Of a stretch of DNA of 64,000 nt, positions 26,033 through 35,104 are shown piece by piece; within the stretch, counting starts at the first letter, position 1; each line of letters opens with the position of its first letter. The stretch comes from Bacillota bacterium (GTDB lineage: Bacteria > Bacillota > Clostridia > Acetivibrionales > DSM-1351), in NCBI GenBank assembly GCA_023416275.1, contig JAEZIB010000055.1, forward strand, positions 1 to 64,000, in the 5' to 3' direction. The notes below the pieces were generated by a model. That model did no database searches, had not been told where the DNA came from, and saw only the letters and a program-made list of their open reading frames with translations. The translations under genes were made by a program, and so were the position numbers.

Positions 26033-26450
26033 TTTTTTCACCTCTTATATATTCTCTAATTCTCATGATTGCAGCATCTATTAAGTGAGGTATAGGTTGA
26101 TTATCAACACCTATAATTTCTATATTACACCTATTTAACGGCAATATCACTTTTTTGGCTGGACTTTCAGCAATTGCCTTGGCCATTGCTGGCGTTAATT
26201 CACCAAGCATTGAATTTGAAATTAATATTCCAATCATTCCTATAATTATGTCTACCCTAGAGGCATTGTATACTATTGCATTCTCTCCGGATGCTCCTTC
26301 ATTAGCTCCTGCCTTTAACATAAATGAAGTCGCAAGCGAATTAGTCCCTAAAGCAATAATTTCAGTATTTTCCGGCAATTCCTTTCTAAGTTTTTCTACA
26401 ATGGATTTCCCGATACCGCCACCTTGTCCATCTATTACAGCGATTCTCAT
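26025..26450 (-). CDS. DUF3842 family protein
   Basis: A 141-residue soluble protein with a Rossmann-like N-terminus, MRIAVIDGQGGGIGKSI, resembling a nucleotide-binding glycine-rich loop. Residues 30-110 alternate strands and helices (EIIALGTNSLATSFMLKAGA, VDIIIGMIGILISNSM). This is the DUF3842 pattern, without a known function. GGGGGATGGT precedes the ATG. It overlaps cooT and sits upstream of the nickel/cobalt transporter, suggesting a role in nickel or corrinoid metabolism, but that is context only. Confidence 0.75.
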   Translation of the reverse strand: MRIAVIDGQGGGIGKSIVEKLRKELPENTEIIALGTNSLATSFMLKAGANEGASGENAIVYNASRVDIIIGMIGILISNSMLGELTPAMAKAIAESPAKKVILPLNRCNIEIIGVDNQPIPHLIDAAIMRIREYIRGEKNV

Positions 26451-26514
26451 ACCATCCCCCTAAACTATAACATTACGAAAGCTTTTATTATAACAAATAG
26501 TTATATGAATGAAA

Positions 26515-26544
26515 ATTGGCTAATCACAATTGTGGCTAGCCAAT
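26515..26544. terminator. Hairpin downstream of the DUF6803-like gene
   Basis: ATTGGCTA (26515-26522) pairs with TAGCCAAT (26537-26544) around an inner CACAATTGTG palindrome; the minus strand continues AATTTTCATT. It is a weak terminator candidate 130 bases past the stop at 26678. Confidence 0.5.
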
Positions 26545-26677
26545 AACAATATCAGAATTTATTATACTGTATTTAATTTTTTAAGTCCAGCTAATTTCTT
26601 TAAATAATCTATAATAAGTAATGAATAGTACATGCCTTGTTAAAATTTCTGTTAACTTGTCATTAACTGATACTAAA

Positions 26678-27166
26678 TTACATACCTCCCATACCCTTCA
26701 TTGAAAATAGATCTGGGCTTAACATTCCGAATATCATTGCTACGTGTGCTACTACCAAAAATATTCCTACAAAGATTGCATGTAGTTTTAGCTTACTAAC
26801 CTCATCTCTTTTTCTTCCAATAACACCTATCTCAAGTAAAAACATGCCGAGGAAAGGAATTACTCCTAAAAGATAGAAGCCAACAGCAATTACATCAGCA
26901 GGCCCCCTCCATCCGCCTGTTAAAGTAAGAGGTATTACAGCATTAAATAATAGATAGATGAAAATTCCAAGGAAATAAAGTCCTGCAAAAATACCTGTTA
27001 TTTTGCTTACCTTTTTTGCCATACCATTTAGGTTCCTAGTGAAAAGTACTATCAATTCAGAAATTGCTAATGTTTCTGCACAAATAACCGGAATAGCCAT
27101 AAAAATAAGTAGATTCCAGGGTTGATTTGCTGCAAGCAATTCCATATAGTGAGTCATTGTATTCAT
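26678..27166 (-). CDS. Four-helix membrane protein (DUF6803-like) in the copper island
   Basis: A 162-residue membrane protein with four hydrophobic segments (about 15-38, 55-77, 95-112, 130-152), a His near the start (MTHYMELL), another in helix four (VVAHVAMIFGM), and a Met/Gly-rich C-terminus (SMKGMGGM). Met and His at these places could bind copper, though this is inference. It matches my memory of a permease-like family now called DUF6803. GGGAG precedes the ATG. Its promoter carries the same direct-repeat box as two copper genes of this island, which argues for copper-linked expression. Confidence 0.6.
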   Translation of the reverse strand: MNTMTHYMELLAANQPWNLLIFMAIPVICAETLAISELIVLFTRNLNGMAKKVSKITGIFAGLYFLGIFIYLLFNAVIPLTLTGGWRGPADVIAVGFYLLGVIPFLGMFLLEIGVIGRKRDEVSKLKLHAIFVGIFLVVAHVAMIFGMLSPDLFSMKGMGGM

Positions 27167-27232
27167 GGTTTAAAGCTCCCTTCAATATTTTGTTTGTTAT
27201 AATTTATTTGTAGTACTTGTTTCTACAAAGCA

Positions 27233-27265
27233 ATTTTACAAAATATTTATGTAGAAATTATGGAG
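27233..27265 (-). promoter_or_regulatory. Copper-island promoter box, copy 3
   Basis: On the minus strand CTCCATAATTTCTACAT (27265-27249) is followed by a -10 hexamer TAAAAT at 27238-27233. The offset from box start to -10 is identical (27 bases) to the copies at 34842-34874 and 35670-35702. The 5' UTR would be about 60 bases. Confidence 0.6.
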
Positions 27266-27615
27266 ATGGATAGAAGGCCAATAAATTTCGTTTCTTGGTC
27301 AAGCCATTATTTATTTAAGCGATTTTAAGATTTTATATGTATGATTCAGCAAGTCCTATTTAATTTTATATAATACATCCAGCAATTATGATGTCATGAC
27401 AACATGTTGTAGTAAGTATGATATTTAACAGATAAATATTCGTAACTAAAGGTCTAACTGCGGTTCAAAGCCTTCAACATGGGCTATCGGTTTTCAGGCG
27501 AATTATGCTTTTGAGCGCAGTTTGGATTTGTCTTTACTTTATGACTTCTAGATAACCAAATTATCGCCCGATATCATCGCATATTTAGCCAATAGCAATT
27601 GATTTTAAGAATTTT
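27266..27615. other. Gap upstream of the DUF6803-like gene
   Basis: About 350 bases with no supported gene. It holds an imperfect 16-nt inverted repeat at 27456-27471 and 27507-27522 (AACTGCGGTTCAAAGC / GCTTTTGAGCGCAGTT) enclosing 35 bases, a possible stem-loop RNA. Confidence 0.4.
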
Positions 27616-27652
27616 CTTAAAAAAACCAGATGGCTCTTTCTCCAACTGGTTT
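27616..27652 (-). terminator. Terminator of the copper two-component operon
   Basis: On the minus strand AAACCAG (27652-27646) pairs with CTGGTTT (27629-27623) and runs into TTTTTTT. It lies nine bases past the kinase stop. Confidence 0.8.
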
Positions 27653-27660
27653 AATAATTT

Positions 27661-29064
27661 TCATAAATCCTTTGGCAAGGATACAATAAATTCGGTACCT
27701 GAATTAATTTTACTAATAACTTCTATTTTACCTTTATGAGCTTCAACTATTGCCTTGGCTATAGTTAATCCAATTCCGGAACCACCTGACATTCTGTTTC
27801 TGGATTTGTCTGCCCTATAAAATCTCTCAAAAATGTATGGAAGATCTGTATCTGAAATACCTGGTCCATTATCCTTAACAGCTATTTGCGTAATATTCTC
27901 TTCACCTTTTATAATTACCTCCACATTACTTCCTTCAGGAGTATATTTCAATGCATTAGCTAGTAAGTTTATTACAACTTGACAAAGCTTATCCTTATCT
28001 GCATGAATATATTCATCCTCAGCAATTAATTCTATTGTAATTCCTTTGTTAACATATTCACTTTCAAAGTTATTAATAATATGTTGTACTGTTTCTGTAA
28101 TATTAAAGTTTGCTTTATTTAATATTAGATTCTCACTCTCATATTTCGCTAACCTTTCTAAATCACCCACCATATTACTAATTCTTACTATTTCATCATG
28201 GCAGCTAATCAGCCTGTCTTTTTCGGGTTTCCATATACCGTCAATCATAGCCTCTAAATGACCTTGAAGTGTAGCAAGAGGTGTTCTTAGTTCATGTGCC
28301 ACATCCCCAGTCAGCCTTTTTCTTAGATTCTCTTGTCTTTCTAGTGCATCAGCAAGATTATTGATAGTATCAGTTAATTGAATTATTTCACTGGTACTTG
28401 ATTTTTCTAAAATCCTATCAGAATAACAGCCTTTGGAAATATTCTTTGCTGTGATAATGGCTCTTGATATAGGTGAGCTTAATCTTTTTGCCATTATGGT
28501 ACCTATAATAAGAGCAAATAATAACGAAAATATACCAACGCTTATCAGCATTTTATTTAAGGTGGTTATGAATGCCAAATCATTATCACTTAAATAAAAC
28601 GGACCATAAGACCCAATCTCAACTACTCCTACTTTTTTTGAATTGTAATAAATGAAATAGGGCTTTTCTATATATTCACCCTTCATATCAGGGTAATGAT
28701 TACTCATATTCTGAGACATATGCTCTATAATCCGTTGACACATCCCATTATTATGAACTTTTGCATCCCAAATTGCTTTCCCAGACAAATCGGAAATCTT
28801 TATTATCATTCCATTTTCTAGTGCACTTACCCCAATGGATTCTAACATATCAGTATTCCACTTACCAACATTCTGATATTGTTTACTTATAGAAGATATA
28901 ACTTCTTTATTCTTCTGTTCCTGATTTTTCTGGACATATTCTCGAAATTGTTTATCAAGAAATATATTTGAAAGAATACTGATTAAAAATACACTAATTA
29001 ATGCAACTAAAACATAGGATAAGGATAGCTTTGCTTTTAAGCTATATTTCATAATAATGTCCAT
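27661..29064 (-). CDS. Sensor histidine kinase of the copper island
   Basis: A 467-residue kinase (an ATG 12 bases in, MKYSLKAKL, is an alternative start). It has membrane helices at about 10-30 and 168-190 flanking an extracytoplasmic sensor of about 140 residues, a HAMP domain, the H-box DVAHELRTPLATLQG with His near 257, and an ATPase domain with NLLANALKYTPEG, DNGPGISDTD and GGSGIGLTIAKAI. It lies 105 bases after its response regulator gene. A CusS/BaeS-like kinase sensing periplasm-side copper is a reasonable guess from the neighbouring copZ, copA and cupredoxin genes, but the sensor region shows no diagnostic metal motif that I can identify. Confidence 0.85.
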   Translation of the reverse strand: MDIIMKYSLKAKLSLSYVLVALISVFLISILSNIFLDKQFREYVQKNQEQKNKEVISSISKQYQNVGKWNTDMLESIGVSALENGMIIKISDLSGKAIWDAKVHNNGMCQRIIEHMSQNMSNHYPDMKGEYIEKPYFIYYNSKKVGVVEIGSYGPFYLSDNDLAFITTLNKMLISVGIFSLLFALIIGTIMAKRLSSPISRAIITAKNISKGCYSDRILEKSSTSEIIQLTDTINNLADALERQENLRKRLTGDVAHELRTPLATLQGHLEAMIDGIWKPEKDRLISCHDEIVRISNMVGDLERLAKYESENLILNKANFNITETVQHIINNFESEYVNKGITIELIAEDEYIHADKDKLCQVVINLLANALKYTPEGSNVEVIIKGEENITQIAVKDNGPGISDTDLPYIFERFYRADKSRNRMSGGSGIGLTIAKAIVEAHKGKIEVISKINSGTEFIVSLPKDL

Positions 29065-29169
29065 ACCTTATTTTTTTGCAAAGCACTATATAAACATACT
29101 GGCATGAACGTACCCCCTTTTTTATGACAATAACAGCATTGGCTTTCCAATTACTAATTGCCGTAAACC

Positions 29170-29871
29170 TCAGTCACCGCCAAACCTATAACCTACTCCA
29201 TGAACTGTTAATATATATTTAGGATTCTTAGGATCAGTTTCAATTTTTTGTCTTAAGTTTTTAATATGTGTATCAACTGTCCTATCATAACCATCAAAAT
29301 CCTCTCCCAATGCCATACTAATCAACTCTTCTCGGGTAAAGGTTTTTTTTGGATATTTAGTCATAGTTATTAGAATTTTATATTCATTTGGAGTTAAGTT
29401 TACGCTATTGTCATTTTTCTTTACTTCATAGCTGAGATTATCAATAACTAAATCGTTGCCATTAAAGGCAATGGTATTAGTTAGCAGAATCGGCTCATCA
29501 GATACTCTTCTAAGGATAGCATTAACCCTTGCAACTAGCTGCCTCGGACTAAATGGCTTAGTAATATAGTCATCTGCACCTATATCAAGCCCCTTTAAAA
29601 TATCCTCTTCTTCAACCTTTGCAGTTAACATGATAATAGGTACCCTAGACAGCTTCCTGATTTGCCTGCAGATATCCTCTCCAGTCATATCAGGAAGCAT
29701 TAAATCCAAGATAACAAGGCTGGGCTTAACCTTTTCGAAAATGTCAATAGCCTGCTTTCCATTATAAGCTTCTAATACATCATAACCACTGTGATTAAGG
29801 TATGATTTCACTACCTCAACTATCTTTTGTTCATCATCTACCACCAGTATTTTTTTAACACTATTAATCAT
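29170..29871 (-). CDS. OmpR-family response regulator of the copper island
   Basis: A 233-residue regulator from ATG 29871 (MINSVKKILVVDDEQ, GGAG upstream); a TTG at 29907 would extend it by 12. The receiver carries the acidic pair in VVDDEQ, phospho-acceptor Asp56 in LVILDLMLPD, the Thr in MLTAK, and ITKPFSP. The C-terminal winged helix contains LTPNEYKILITM, DRTVDTHIKNLRQKI and the terminal HGVGYRF. It pairs with the kinase downstream. A direct repeat with 11-bp period in front of three neighbouring promoters is the right kind of target for this family. Confidence 0.88.
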   Translation of the reverse strand: MINSVKKILVVDDEQKIVEVVKSYLNHSGYDVLEAYNGKQAIDIFEKVKPSLVILDLMLPDMTGEDICRQIRKLSRVPIIMLTAKVEEEDILKGLDIGADDYITKPFSPRQLVARVNAILRRVSDEPILLTNTIAFNGNDLVIDNLSYEVKKNDNSVNLTPNEYKILITMTKYPKKTFTREELISMALGEDFDGYDRTVDTHIKNLRQKIETDPKNPKYILTVHGVGYRFGGD

Positions 29872-29957
29872 TTTATTATCAGCTCCAGCCAGATTTACTT
29901 TCTCCAATCTACTGCCACTACTTCTTTTTTCACTTCAATCAATTCCCATTATCTTTT

Positions 29958-30170
29958 TTAAACAACATCATAACCTTGGTCTTCAATGGTTTCCTTTATG
30001 ATATCTAAACTTACAGTTTCAGAATCAAATTCGATTGATACCTTTTTTGCTTGCAAATCCACTGTTACACCAGTCACGCCATTTAATGCACCCACAGCCT
30101 TTTTTACACTGTTTTCACAGTGACTGCAGGACATACCCTCAACGTTTAAAGTTTTTACTTCTTTAGCCAT
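29958..30170 (-). CDS. copZ: Copper chaperone CopZ (HMA domain)
   Basis: A 70-residue single heavy-metal-associated domain. The metal loop is GMSCSHCENSV (Cys15 and Cys18), followed by the betaalphabeta-betaalphabeta pattern with VTGVTVDLQAKKVSIEF. GGAGG precedes the ATG. Such proteins hold Cu(I) and hand it to the CopA ATPase, encoded just upstream on the same strand with a 157-base gap. Confidence 0.92.
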   Translation of the reverse strand: MAKEVKTLNVEGMSCSHCENSVKKAVGALNGVTGVTVDLQAKKVSIEFDSETVSLDIIKETIEDQGYDVV

Positions 30171-30237
30171 AATAACTTCCTCCTTAAATATTACTATTCA
30201 GCCTTTGACAATATTATATACAGCACATACTTTCATA

Positions 30238-30305
30238 AACTTATCAATGGAAAGTTCGGGAACAAACCATTGATAAATTTGAACACCTATAGACTAAGTT
30301 AATTT
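30238..30305. repeat. Dispersed palindromic repeat, copy 2 (A/B hybrid)
   Basis: TTATCAATGG (30241-30250) is the complement of CCATTGATAA (30268-30277). It continues with ATTTGAACACCTATAGACTAAGTTAATT, combining features of both subfamilies. It lies 23 bases past the copA stop. Confidence 0.7.
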
Positions 30306-30327
30306 TTAAGAGGCTAAATAATATCCC

Positions 30328-32826
30328 TTAAATTTTTTTTTTGTTATATTGCCATTCCTGTTTTGCAAACTCTTCAAAATTGTTAAACCTGTTAGGTGCT
30401 TTTGCAGGGTCATACCCTTTTAAACTCAACGAATTTGTCACTACTGAGACTGAGCTAAACGCCATTGCTCCTCCTGCAATCATTGGATTTAACAGACCAA
30501 AGGCCGCAAAAGGTATACCAATTATATTATAAAAGAATGCCCAGAATAAGTTTTGTTTAATCTTTCTCATGGTTTTTCTTGACAAGCGAATTGCTGCTGG
30601 GATTGTTCTCAAATCTCCCCTCATCAGAGTAATATCTGCTGCCTCTATTGCAACATCAGTTCCTGTACCCATTGCCATTCCAATATTTGCAGTGGCCAGT
30701 GCAGGGGCATCATTTATTCCATCACCAACCATTGCTACAATCTTTCCTTTAGCCATTAATTTTTCTACTTCTTCAGCTTTATTTTCTGGAAGCACTTCTG
30801 CCAGAACATTAGTAATACCAACTTGCTTTGCTATGGCATTGGCTGTTCTCTTATTGTCCCCAGTAATCATGTAAACATCAATACCCATTTTCTGCAATTC
30901 ATCAATAGCTTCCTTTGAACTTTCCTTTAATGTATCAGCAACCGCAATCATTGCTTCCAAAGTATTATCTATAGCCATCAGCATTGCAGTTTTACCTTCA
31001 TCCTCAAGCTTTGCTATAGCAGCTTCAACATTATCCATTGCTATGTCTTGCTCCTTCATAAGCTTACGTGTACCCATGTAGATAACCCTATTATCCACAA
31101 CTGACTTGACACCTCTGCCAGGTATTGCTTCAAATTTATCGGGATCACCTATTAGGTTAAACTCTTTCTTTCCGTACTCATAGATAGCAACACCTAATGG
31201 ATGTTCAGAGCTTTTTTCAGTAATTGCTGCAAGCTTTAATATTTCACTCTTATCAAATTTTCCCAAAACAACTATATCAGTTACCTCTGGCTGTCCTTTT
31301 GTGATTGTTCCTGTTTTATCAAGCACAACTGCATTTAATTTATAAGCTGTTTCTAAATGCTCTCCGCCTTTGATAAGTATGCCATTTTCTGCTCCCTTAC
31401 CTGTTCCGACCATTATTGCTGTTGGGGTTGCCAGTCCTAATGCACATGGACATGCTATTACCAGAACTGCAACGCTGCTTATAATTGCTTGAGTTATATC
31501 TCCTGTAGTAAGATACCATATTAGAAAAGTTACAAGTGCAATTCCTACTACTACTGGAACAAATATTCCTGAAACCTGATCAGCTATTTTTTGTATAGGT
31601 GCCTTTGAGCCTTGAGCATCCTCTACCATCTTAATAATTTGAGACAGTGCTGTATCCTTACCAATCTTCGTAGCCTCAAAACGGAAGGTGCCTACTTTAT
31701 TTATTGTTGCCCCGATAACATAATCTCCTGCTTTTTTCTCAACGGGAATACTCTCTCCTGTTAGCATAGATTCATCTATAGAAGAACTGCCTTCAATTAT
31801 TTTGCCATCAACAGGCAATTTCTCGCCTGGCCTTACTACAACTATATCTCCAAGCATAACCTCTTCAATTGGTATATCCTCTTCAATACCATTTCTTATT
31901 ACTCTGGCTGTTTTTGCCTGCAAACCCATAAGCTTTTTTATTGCATCAGAGGTTTTTCCTTTTGCTACGGCCTCCAAATACTTACCTAATAGAATCAAGG
32001 TAATAATAACTGCAGCAGCTTCAAAGTAAAGGTTTTTCATCATACCTTGCTGAACTTCTTCAAAAAACACATTATACAAACTAAAAAAATAAGCAGCCGA
32101 GGTACCCATTGATATTAAGACATCCATATTGGCACTCTTTGAACGCAGAGCATAATATGCATGCTTATAGAACCTGAAGCCTATAATAAACTGAACCGGA
32201 GTGGCAACTGCCAATTGAAAATAAGAATTATGAAGGAACGAAAGCAAGGGAATATTTAACATTGATAATAGCATTGCAAGTACTAAGGGTGTACTCAAAA
32301 CTGCGGAAATAATTAGCGAAAGCTTTAAGGTATTAATCTCCTTCTCACTTCTTTCCCTCTCTTTGTCTTGATTTATTTCCTCTGCTCTTTGCGCACTATA
32401 TCCCAAGTCCTGAATTATTTTTATGATATCATTGATTTTAACCTTAGTAACATCATACTCCACACTTGCTCGCCCAGTTGCCAAGTTTACATTAGCCTGT
32501 TCTATACCATCAGTCTTGTTAAGTTTCTTCTCTATTTTTGCAGAACATGCAGCACAAGACATTCCGGTAATTTTTAGCTCAGCCTTACTGCCTTTTACTA
32601 TATCTTCTTTAACTACACCAAAACCCAGCTTTTCTATAGTTTCGTTAAATTTCTCAGGAGATATTATTTTATCATCAAATTCAATAGTTGCTTTTTCCAT
32701 TGCAAAATTAACATTCGCAAGCTTAACACCTTCTAACTTATTAAGACCCTTTTCTATTCTTGCTGCACATGCTGCACAGCTCATACCCGATATCTTAATT
32801 GACTGTTTTTTATCCAATTGTATCAC
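30328..32826 (-). CDS. copA: Copper-translocating P1B-type ATPase CopA
   Basis: An 832-residue Cu(I) exporter. Two N-terminal HMA domains carry GMSCAACAARI (about 14-24) and GMSCAACSAKI (about 88-98). Eight membrane helices surround the actuator TGES (near 357), the CPC metal site VIACPCALGLATPTA (near 460), the phosphorylation motif DKTGTITKG (near 502), the SEHPLG nucleotide motif, and GDGINDAPAL (near 702). The start is a GTG abutting AAAGGAA; a TTG nine bases in (LDKKQSIKISG) is possible. It lies 31 bases after the SafE-cupredoxin gene, so the two are probably cotranscribed. Confidence 0.94.
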   Translation of the reverse strand: MIQLDKKQSIKISGMSCAACAARIEKGLNKLEGVKLANVNFAMEKATIEFDDKIISPEKFNETIEKLGFGVVKEDIVKGSKAELKITGMSCAACSAKIEKKLNKTDGIEQANVNLATGRASVEYDVTKVKINDIIKIIQDLGYSAQRAEEINQDKERERSEKEINTLKLSLIISAVLSTPLVLAMLLSMLNIPLLSFLHNSYFQLAVATPVQFIIGFRFYKHAYYALRSKSANMDVLISMGTSAAYFFSLYNVFFEEVQQGMMKNLYFEAAAVIITLILLGKYLEAVAKGKTSDAIKKLMGLQAKTARVIRNGIEEDIPIEEVMLGDIVVVRPGEKLPVDGKIIEGSSSIDESMLTGESIPVEKKAGDYVIGATINKVGTFRFEATKIGKDTALSQIIKMVEDAQGSKAPIQKIADQVSGIFVPVVVGIALVTFLIWYLTTGDITQAIISSVAVLVIACPCALGLATPTAIMVGTGKGAENGILIKGGEHLETAYKLNAVVLDKTGTITKGQPEVTDIVVLGKFDKSEILKLAAITEKSSEHPLGVAIYEYGKKEFNLIGDPDKFEAIPGRGVKSVVDNRVIYMGTRKLMKEQDIAMDNVEAAIAKLEDEGKTAMLMAIDNTLEAMIAVADTLKESSKEAIDELQKMGIDVYMITGDNKRTANAIAKQVGITNVLAEVLPENKAEEVEKLMAKGKIVAMVGDGINDAPALATANIGMAMGTGTDVAIEAADITLMRGDLRTIPAAIRLSRKTMRKIKQNLFWAFFYNIIGIPFAAFGLLNPMIAGGAMAFSSVSVVTNSLSLKGYDPAKAPNRFNNFEEFAKQEWQYNKKKI

Positions 32827-32857
32827 TTCCTTTAATTATTATAAATATTGTTATGTC

Positions 32858-34735
32858 TTAACCACAGCAGCCACCTGCGGACCCTGCAGCAGGTTTATAA
32901 TTATTTACTTCATTTTTTATTTCCTCAAGGTTTACATCATTTATATCATCTACTACTTTTACGTAGCCATGAAGCATTCCCATCCAACATTCAAAAGTAA
33001 AATCTTGTTCAGGTGAAATTAATGGTGTTTCTGTCTGATTCTGCAGATTCAACTCTCCCTGTAATTCAGGGAAGGCTACTATATTATTACAGGAGTTCAG
33101 TTTTTCAGTGTCGAATTTAATTTTTGCCGGAACTCCTTTTTGTAAAACTACTACTGCAGGTGAATACCCATAATCATTTACCGTTACAGTAACTTCCTGT
33201 TGGTTATCCTTAATTTCAGCAACTTGTATTTCATCAGTAGGAATTTTACCATCCGCAAATTTAGTTGCCTTTGAGCCAGCTGCACAACAGCCGCCACCAT
33301 TTCCTAAAATACCTTGATTACTTGAATTATTAGGAGTCTCAAGCTCTTCCTCATTTATATTAGTGATATCCTCAACAACCTTAATATTACTGCTAATCAT
33401 TCCCATCCAACAGGTATATATATAATTCCCTGTTTTATCAGGTTGAAACTCTATAACAGTATTTCCTTCTTCCAATTTTTTATTTTGTATGTTGTACTCT
33501 GGTACATTAATGCTGTTATTACAACCGTTTAATTCTTCTTTGGCTGCGCTAATGGTCCACCTTACAGGAATTCCTTTCTGAACTATTATCGGAGAATATC
33601 TGCCCGATTCTAATTTCGTAGTAACTTCCTGTACATTTCCGTTGACTTTAGCTATCTGGCTTGAAGAATTTTCAGCACCCAAAACAATGTTAGTATTAAC
33701 TCCTGATAGAACCATCCCTCTGTTTAACATTACAATACCAAGGATTAATACCAGTACTGCACTTACCTTCATCATTTTGTGGGTAAATTTGCTGCTCAAT
33801 ATTGAGCTTATCGCTCCGAAACCAAACATTAGAGGTACTGTACCAAGGCTGAATAAGAACATAGAAAGAGCTCCAGCCCATATGCTGCCAGTGCCTAATG
33901 CATATATCTGCATTGCCTGTAATGGTCCGCAAGGCATTAATCCATTAAGTAAGCCAATATATAAAGGTCCCTTATTCTCTGAACCCTCATGCAGTCTCTT
34001 GGTAAATATCTTTGGCATTCTAGGATTGAGCTTTCTAAGAGCTGGGAAAACATTCAACATATTTAATCCCATTATTACCATAAAAACTCCTGAAGCTATA
34101 GCCACAACACCTTTTGCAGCACCTGAAAAACTGATAACCGAACCAATTCCTCCTACTATTCCACCAACTACTGTGTAAGCAATAACTCTTCCTGTATTAT
34201 ACAAGATACTAGGTTTAAGTTTACCATATTTTGAGTCATTAGTACTTATACTATATTTAGTACAAACAGATAGATTAATTCCGCCACACATAGCAACACA
34301 GTGAAGGGATGTAAGCAATCCAATAAAAAACAGAATGCCATAGCCCATTGATTGATCAACCTGTGGAATAAAATTAAAACCAACAGTGTGTTTAATAATA
34401 ATGTACAGAGCAAATATTATTACAGCTATTCCCACAAGCTGACTAAAGTCTAAACTGTTTGTGTTTTCACTTTTAGTTTCAGCAGGAATATTGCTGCTAT
34501 TATTCTCACTAGGTTTATTTTTCACCTTATAATCTAATTTTTCTATTTCTCCAATTATTGTATCGAAACTAATTAAATTTGAGTCATAAGTCACATATAC
34601 ATTTGAACTGCTGTATATAGCTTTAACTCTTTCCATTCCCTCAAGCGTTTTAAGAGAGCTTTCAATCCTTGTTTCACAGCCTGTACAAGTCATACCCTCT
34701 ACCTGAATAATTTTACTAATTATCCTCTTTTCCAT
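32858..34735 (-). CDS. HMA-SafE/TauE-double cupredoxin fusion protein (copper handling)
   Basis: A 625-residue fusion starting at ATG 34735 (MEKRIISKI) behind a perfect AGGAGG. Domain 1 (1-75) is an HMA domain with GMTCTGCETRI. Domain 2 (about 85-345) is a SafE/TauE-type (DsbD-like) membrane domain with six or more helices, a CVAMCGGINLS motif and GLMPCGPLQAMQIY. Domains 3 and 4 (about 370-465 and 500-605) are two cupredoxin-like modules, each with a paired Asn/Cys segment (NGCNNSINVPEY, NSCNNIVAFPEL) and a CWMGM copper-ligand motif. A linker (GGGCCAAG) and the C-terminus (GGCCG) carry extra Cys pairs. It likely moves or stores copper at the membrane with CopA. A box-containing promoter precedes it. 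Confidence 0.85.
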   Translation of the reverse strand: MEKRIISKIIQVEGMTCTGCETRIESSLKTLEGMERVKAIYSSSNVYVTYDSNLISFDTIIGEIEKLDYKVKNKPSENNSSNIPAETKSENTNSLDFSQLVGIAVIIFALYIIIKHTVGFNFIPQVDQSMGYGILFFIGLLTSLHCVAMCGGINLSVCTKYSISTNDSKYGKLKPSILYNTGRVIAYTVVGGIVGGIGSVISFSGAAKGVVAIASGVFMVIMGLNMLNVFPALRKLNPRMPKIFTKRLHEGSENKGPLYIGLLNGLMPCGPLQAMQIYALGTGSIWAGALSMFLFSLGTVPLMFGFGAISSILSSKFTHKMMKVSAVLVLILGIVMLNRGMVLSGVNTNIVLGAENSSSQIAKVNGNVQEVTTKLESGRYSPIIVQKGIPVRWTISAAKEELNGCNNSINVPEYNIQNKKLEEGNTVIEFQPDKTGNYIYTCWMGMISSNIKVVEDITNINEEELETPNNSSNQGILGNGGGCCAAGSKATKFADGKIPTDEIQVAEIKDNQQEVTVTVNDYGYSPAVVVLQKGVPAKIKFDTEKLNSCNNIVAFPELQGELNLQNQTETPLISPEQDFTFECWMGMLHGYVKVVDDINDVNLEEIKNEVNNYKPAAGSAGGCCG

Positions 34736-34841
34736 ATGCTTCCTCCTAAAAAAACAACAATTTTCAATATTTAATGGCACCAAATGGGCAAAAAGTCTAG
34801 GTAAAAACTTAATTCTTAATATTAATCATATCTTTTCATTA

Positions 34842-34874
34842 ATTCTATCATTGAAATGTGAAGATTTTATGGAG
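34842..34874 (-). promoter_or_regulatory. Copper-island promoter box, copy 1
   Basis: On the minus strand the 19-base box CTCCATAAAATCTTCACAT (34874-34856) is followed at a fixed offset by -10 TAGAAT (34847-34842). The box reads as two 11-bp direct half-sites (CTCCATAAAAT, CTTCACATTTC). The 5' UTR would be about 100 bases. Confidence 0.7.
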
Positions 34875-34904
34875 TTATGTATATGTATTACACATATGCT
34901 TTAG

Positions 34905-34945
34905 TAACTCAACCTTTCTAGTTGAATATTGTAGATGTGAGACCT
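34905..34945. repeat. Dispersed palindromic repeat, partial inverted copy
   Basis: ACTCAACCTTTCTAGTTGAA and the following ATTGTAGATGTGAG are the reverse complement of the copy at 39510-39552 with a few changes. Confidence 0.55.
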
Positions 34946-34994
34946 TATCAAATAAAAGTTAAATAATTGCTTAAAATAAGTTAGTTTACTGAAT

Positions 34995-35057
34995 AACAAA
35001 CCATTGATAATGCTACCACACCGATAGATTTTTATGTGCGAAGTTTGAGTTAAATAA
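34995..35057. repeat. Dispersed palindromic repeat (subfamily B)
   Basis: AACAAACCATTGATAA, then CTACCACACCGATAG, then GTGCGAAGTTTGAGTTAAATA. It matches the copies at 50241 and 52184. It lies just past the 3' end of the DUF2318 gene. Confidence 0.75.
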
Positions 35058-35058
35058 T

Positions 35059-35090
35059 AAAAAAAAGTGGCTAGTATTAACTACCCCACC
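35059..35090 (-). terminator. Terminator of the DUF2318 gene
   Basis: On the minus strand GTGGGGTAGT (35089-35080) pairs with ACTAGCCAC (35075-35067) and runs into a stretch of T's. Confidence 0.7.
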
Positions 35091-35104
35091 TTTATTATAT
35101 AATT

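Noticed and set aside
33642..34178. 178-codon frame antisense to the SafE domain
   Set aside because: It is the shadow of a hydrophobic coding region; no ribosome site and the opposite strand has clear domains.
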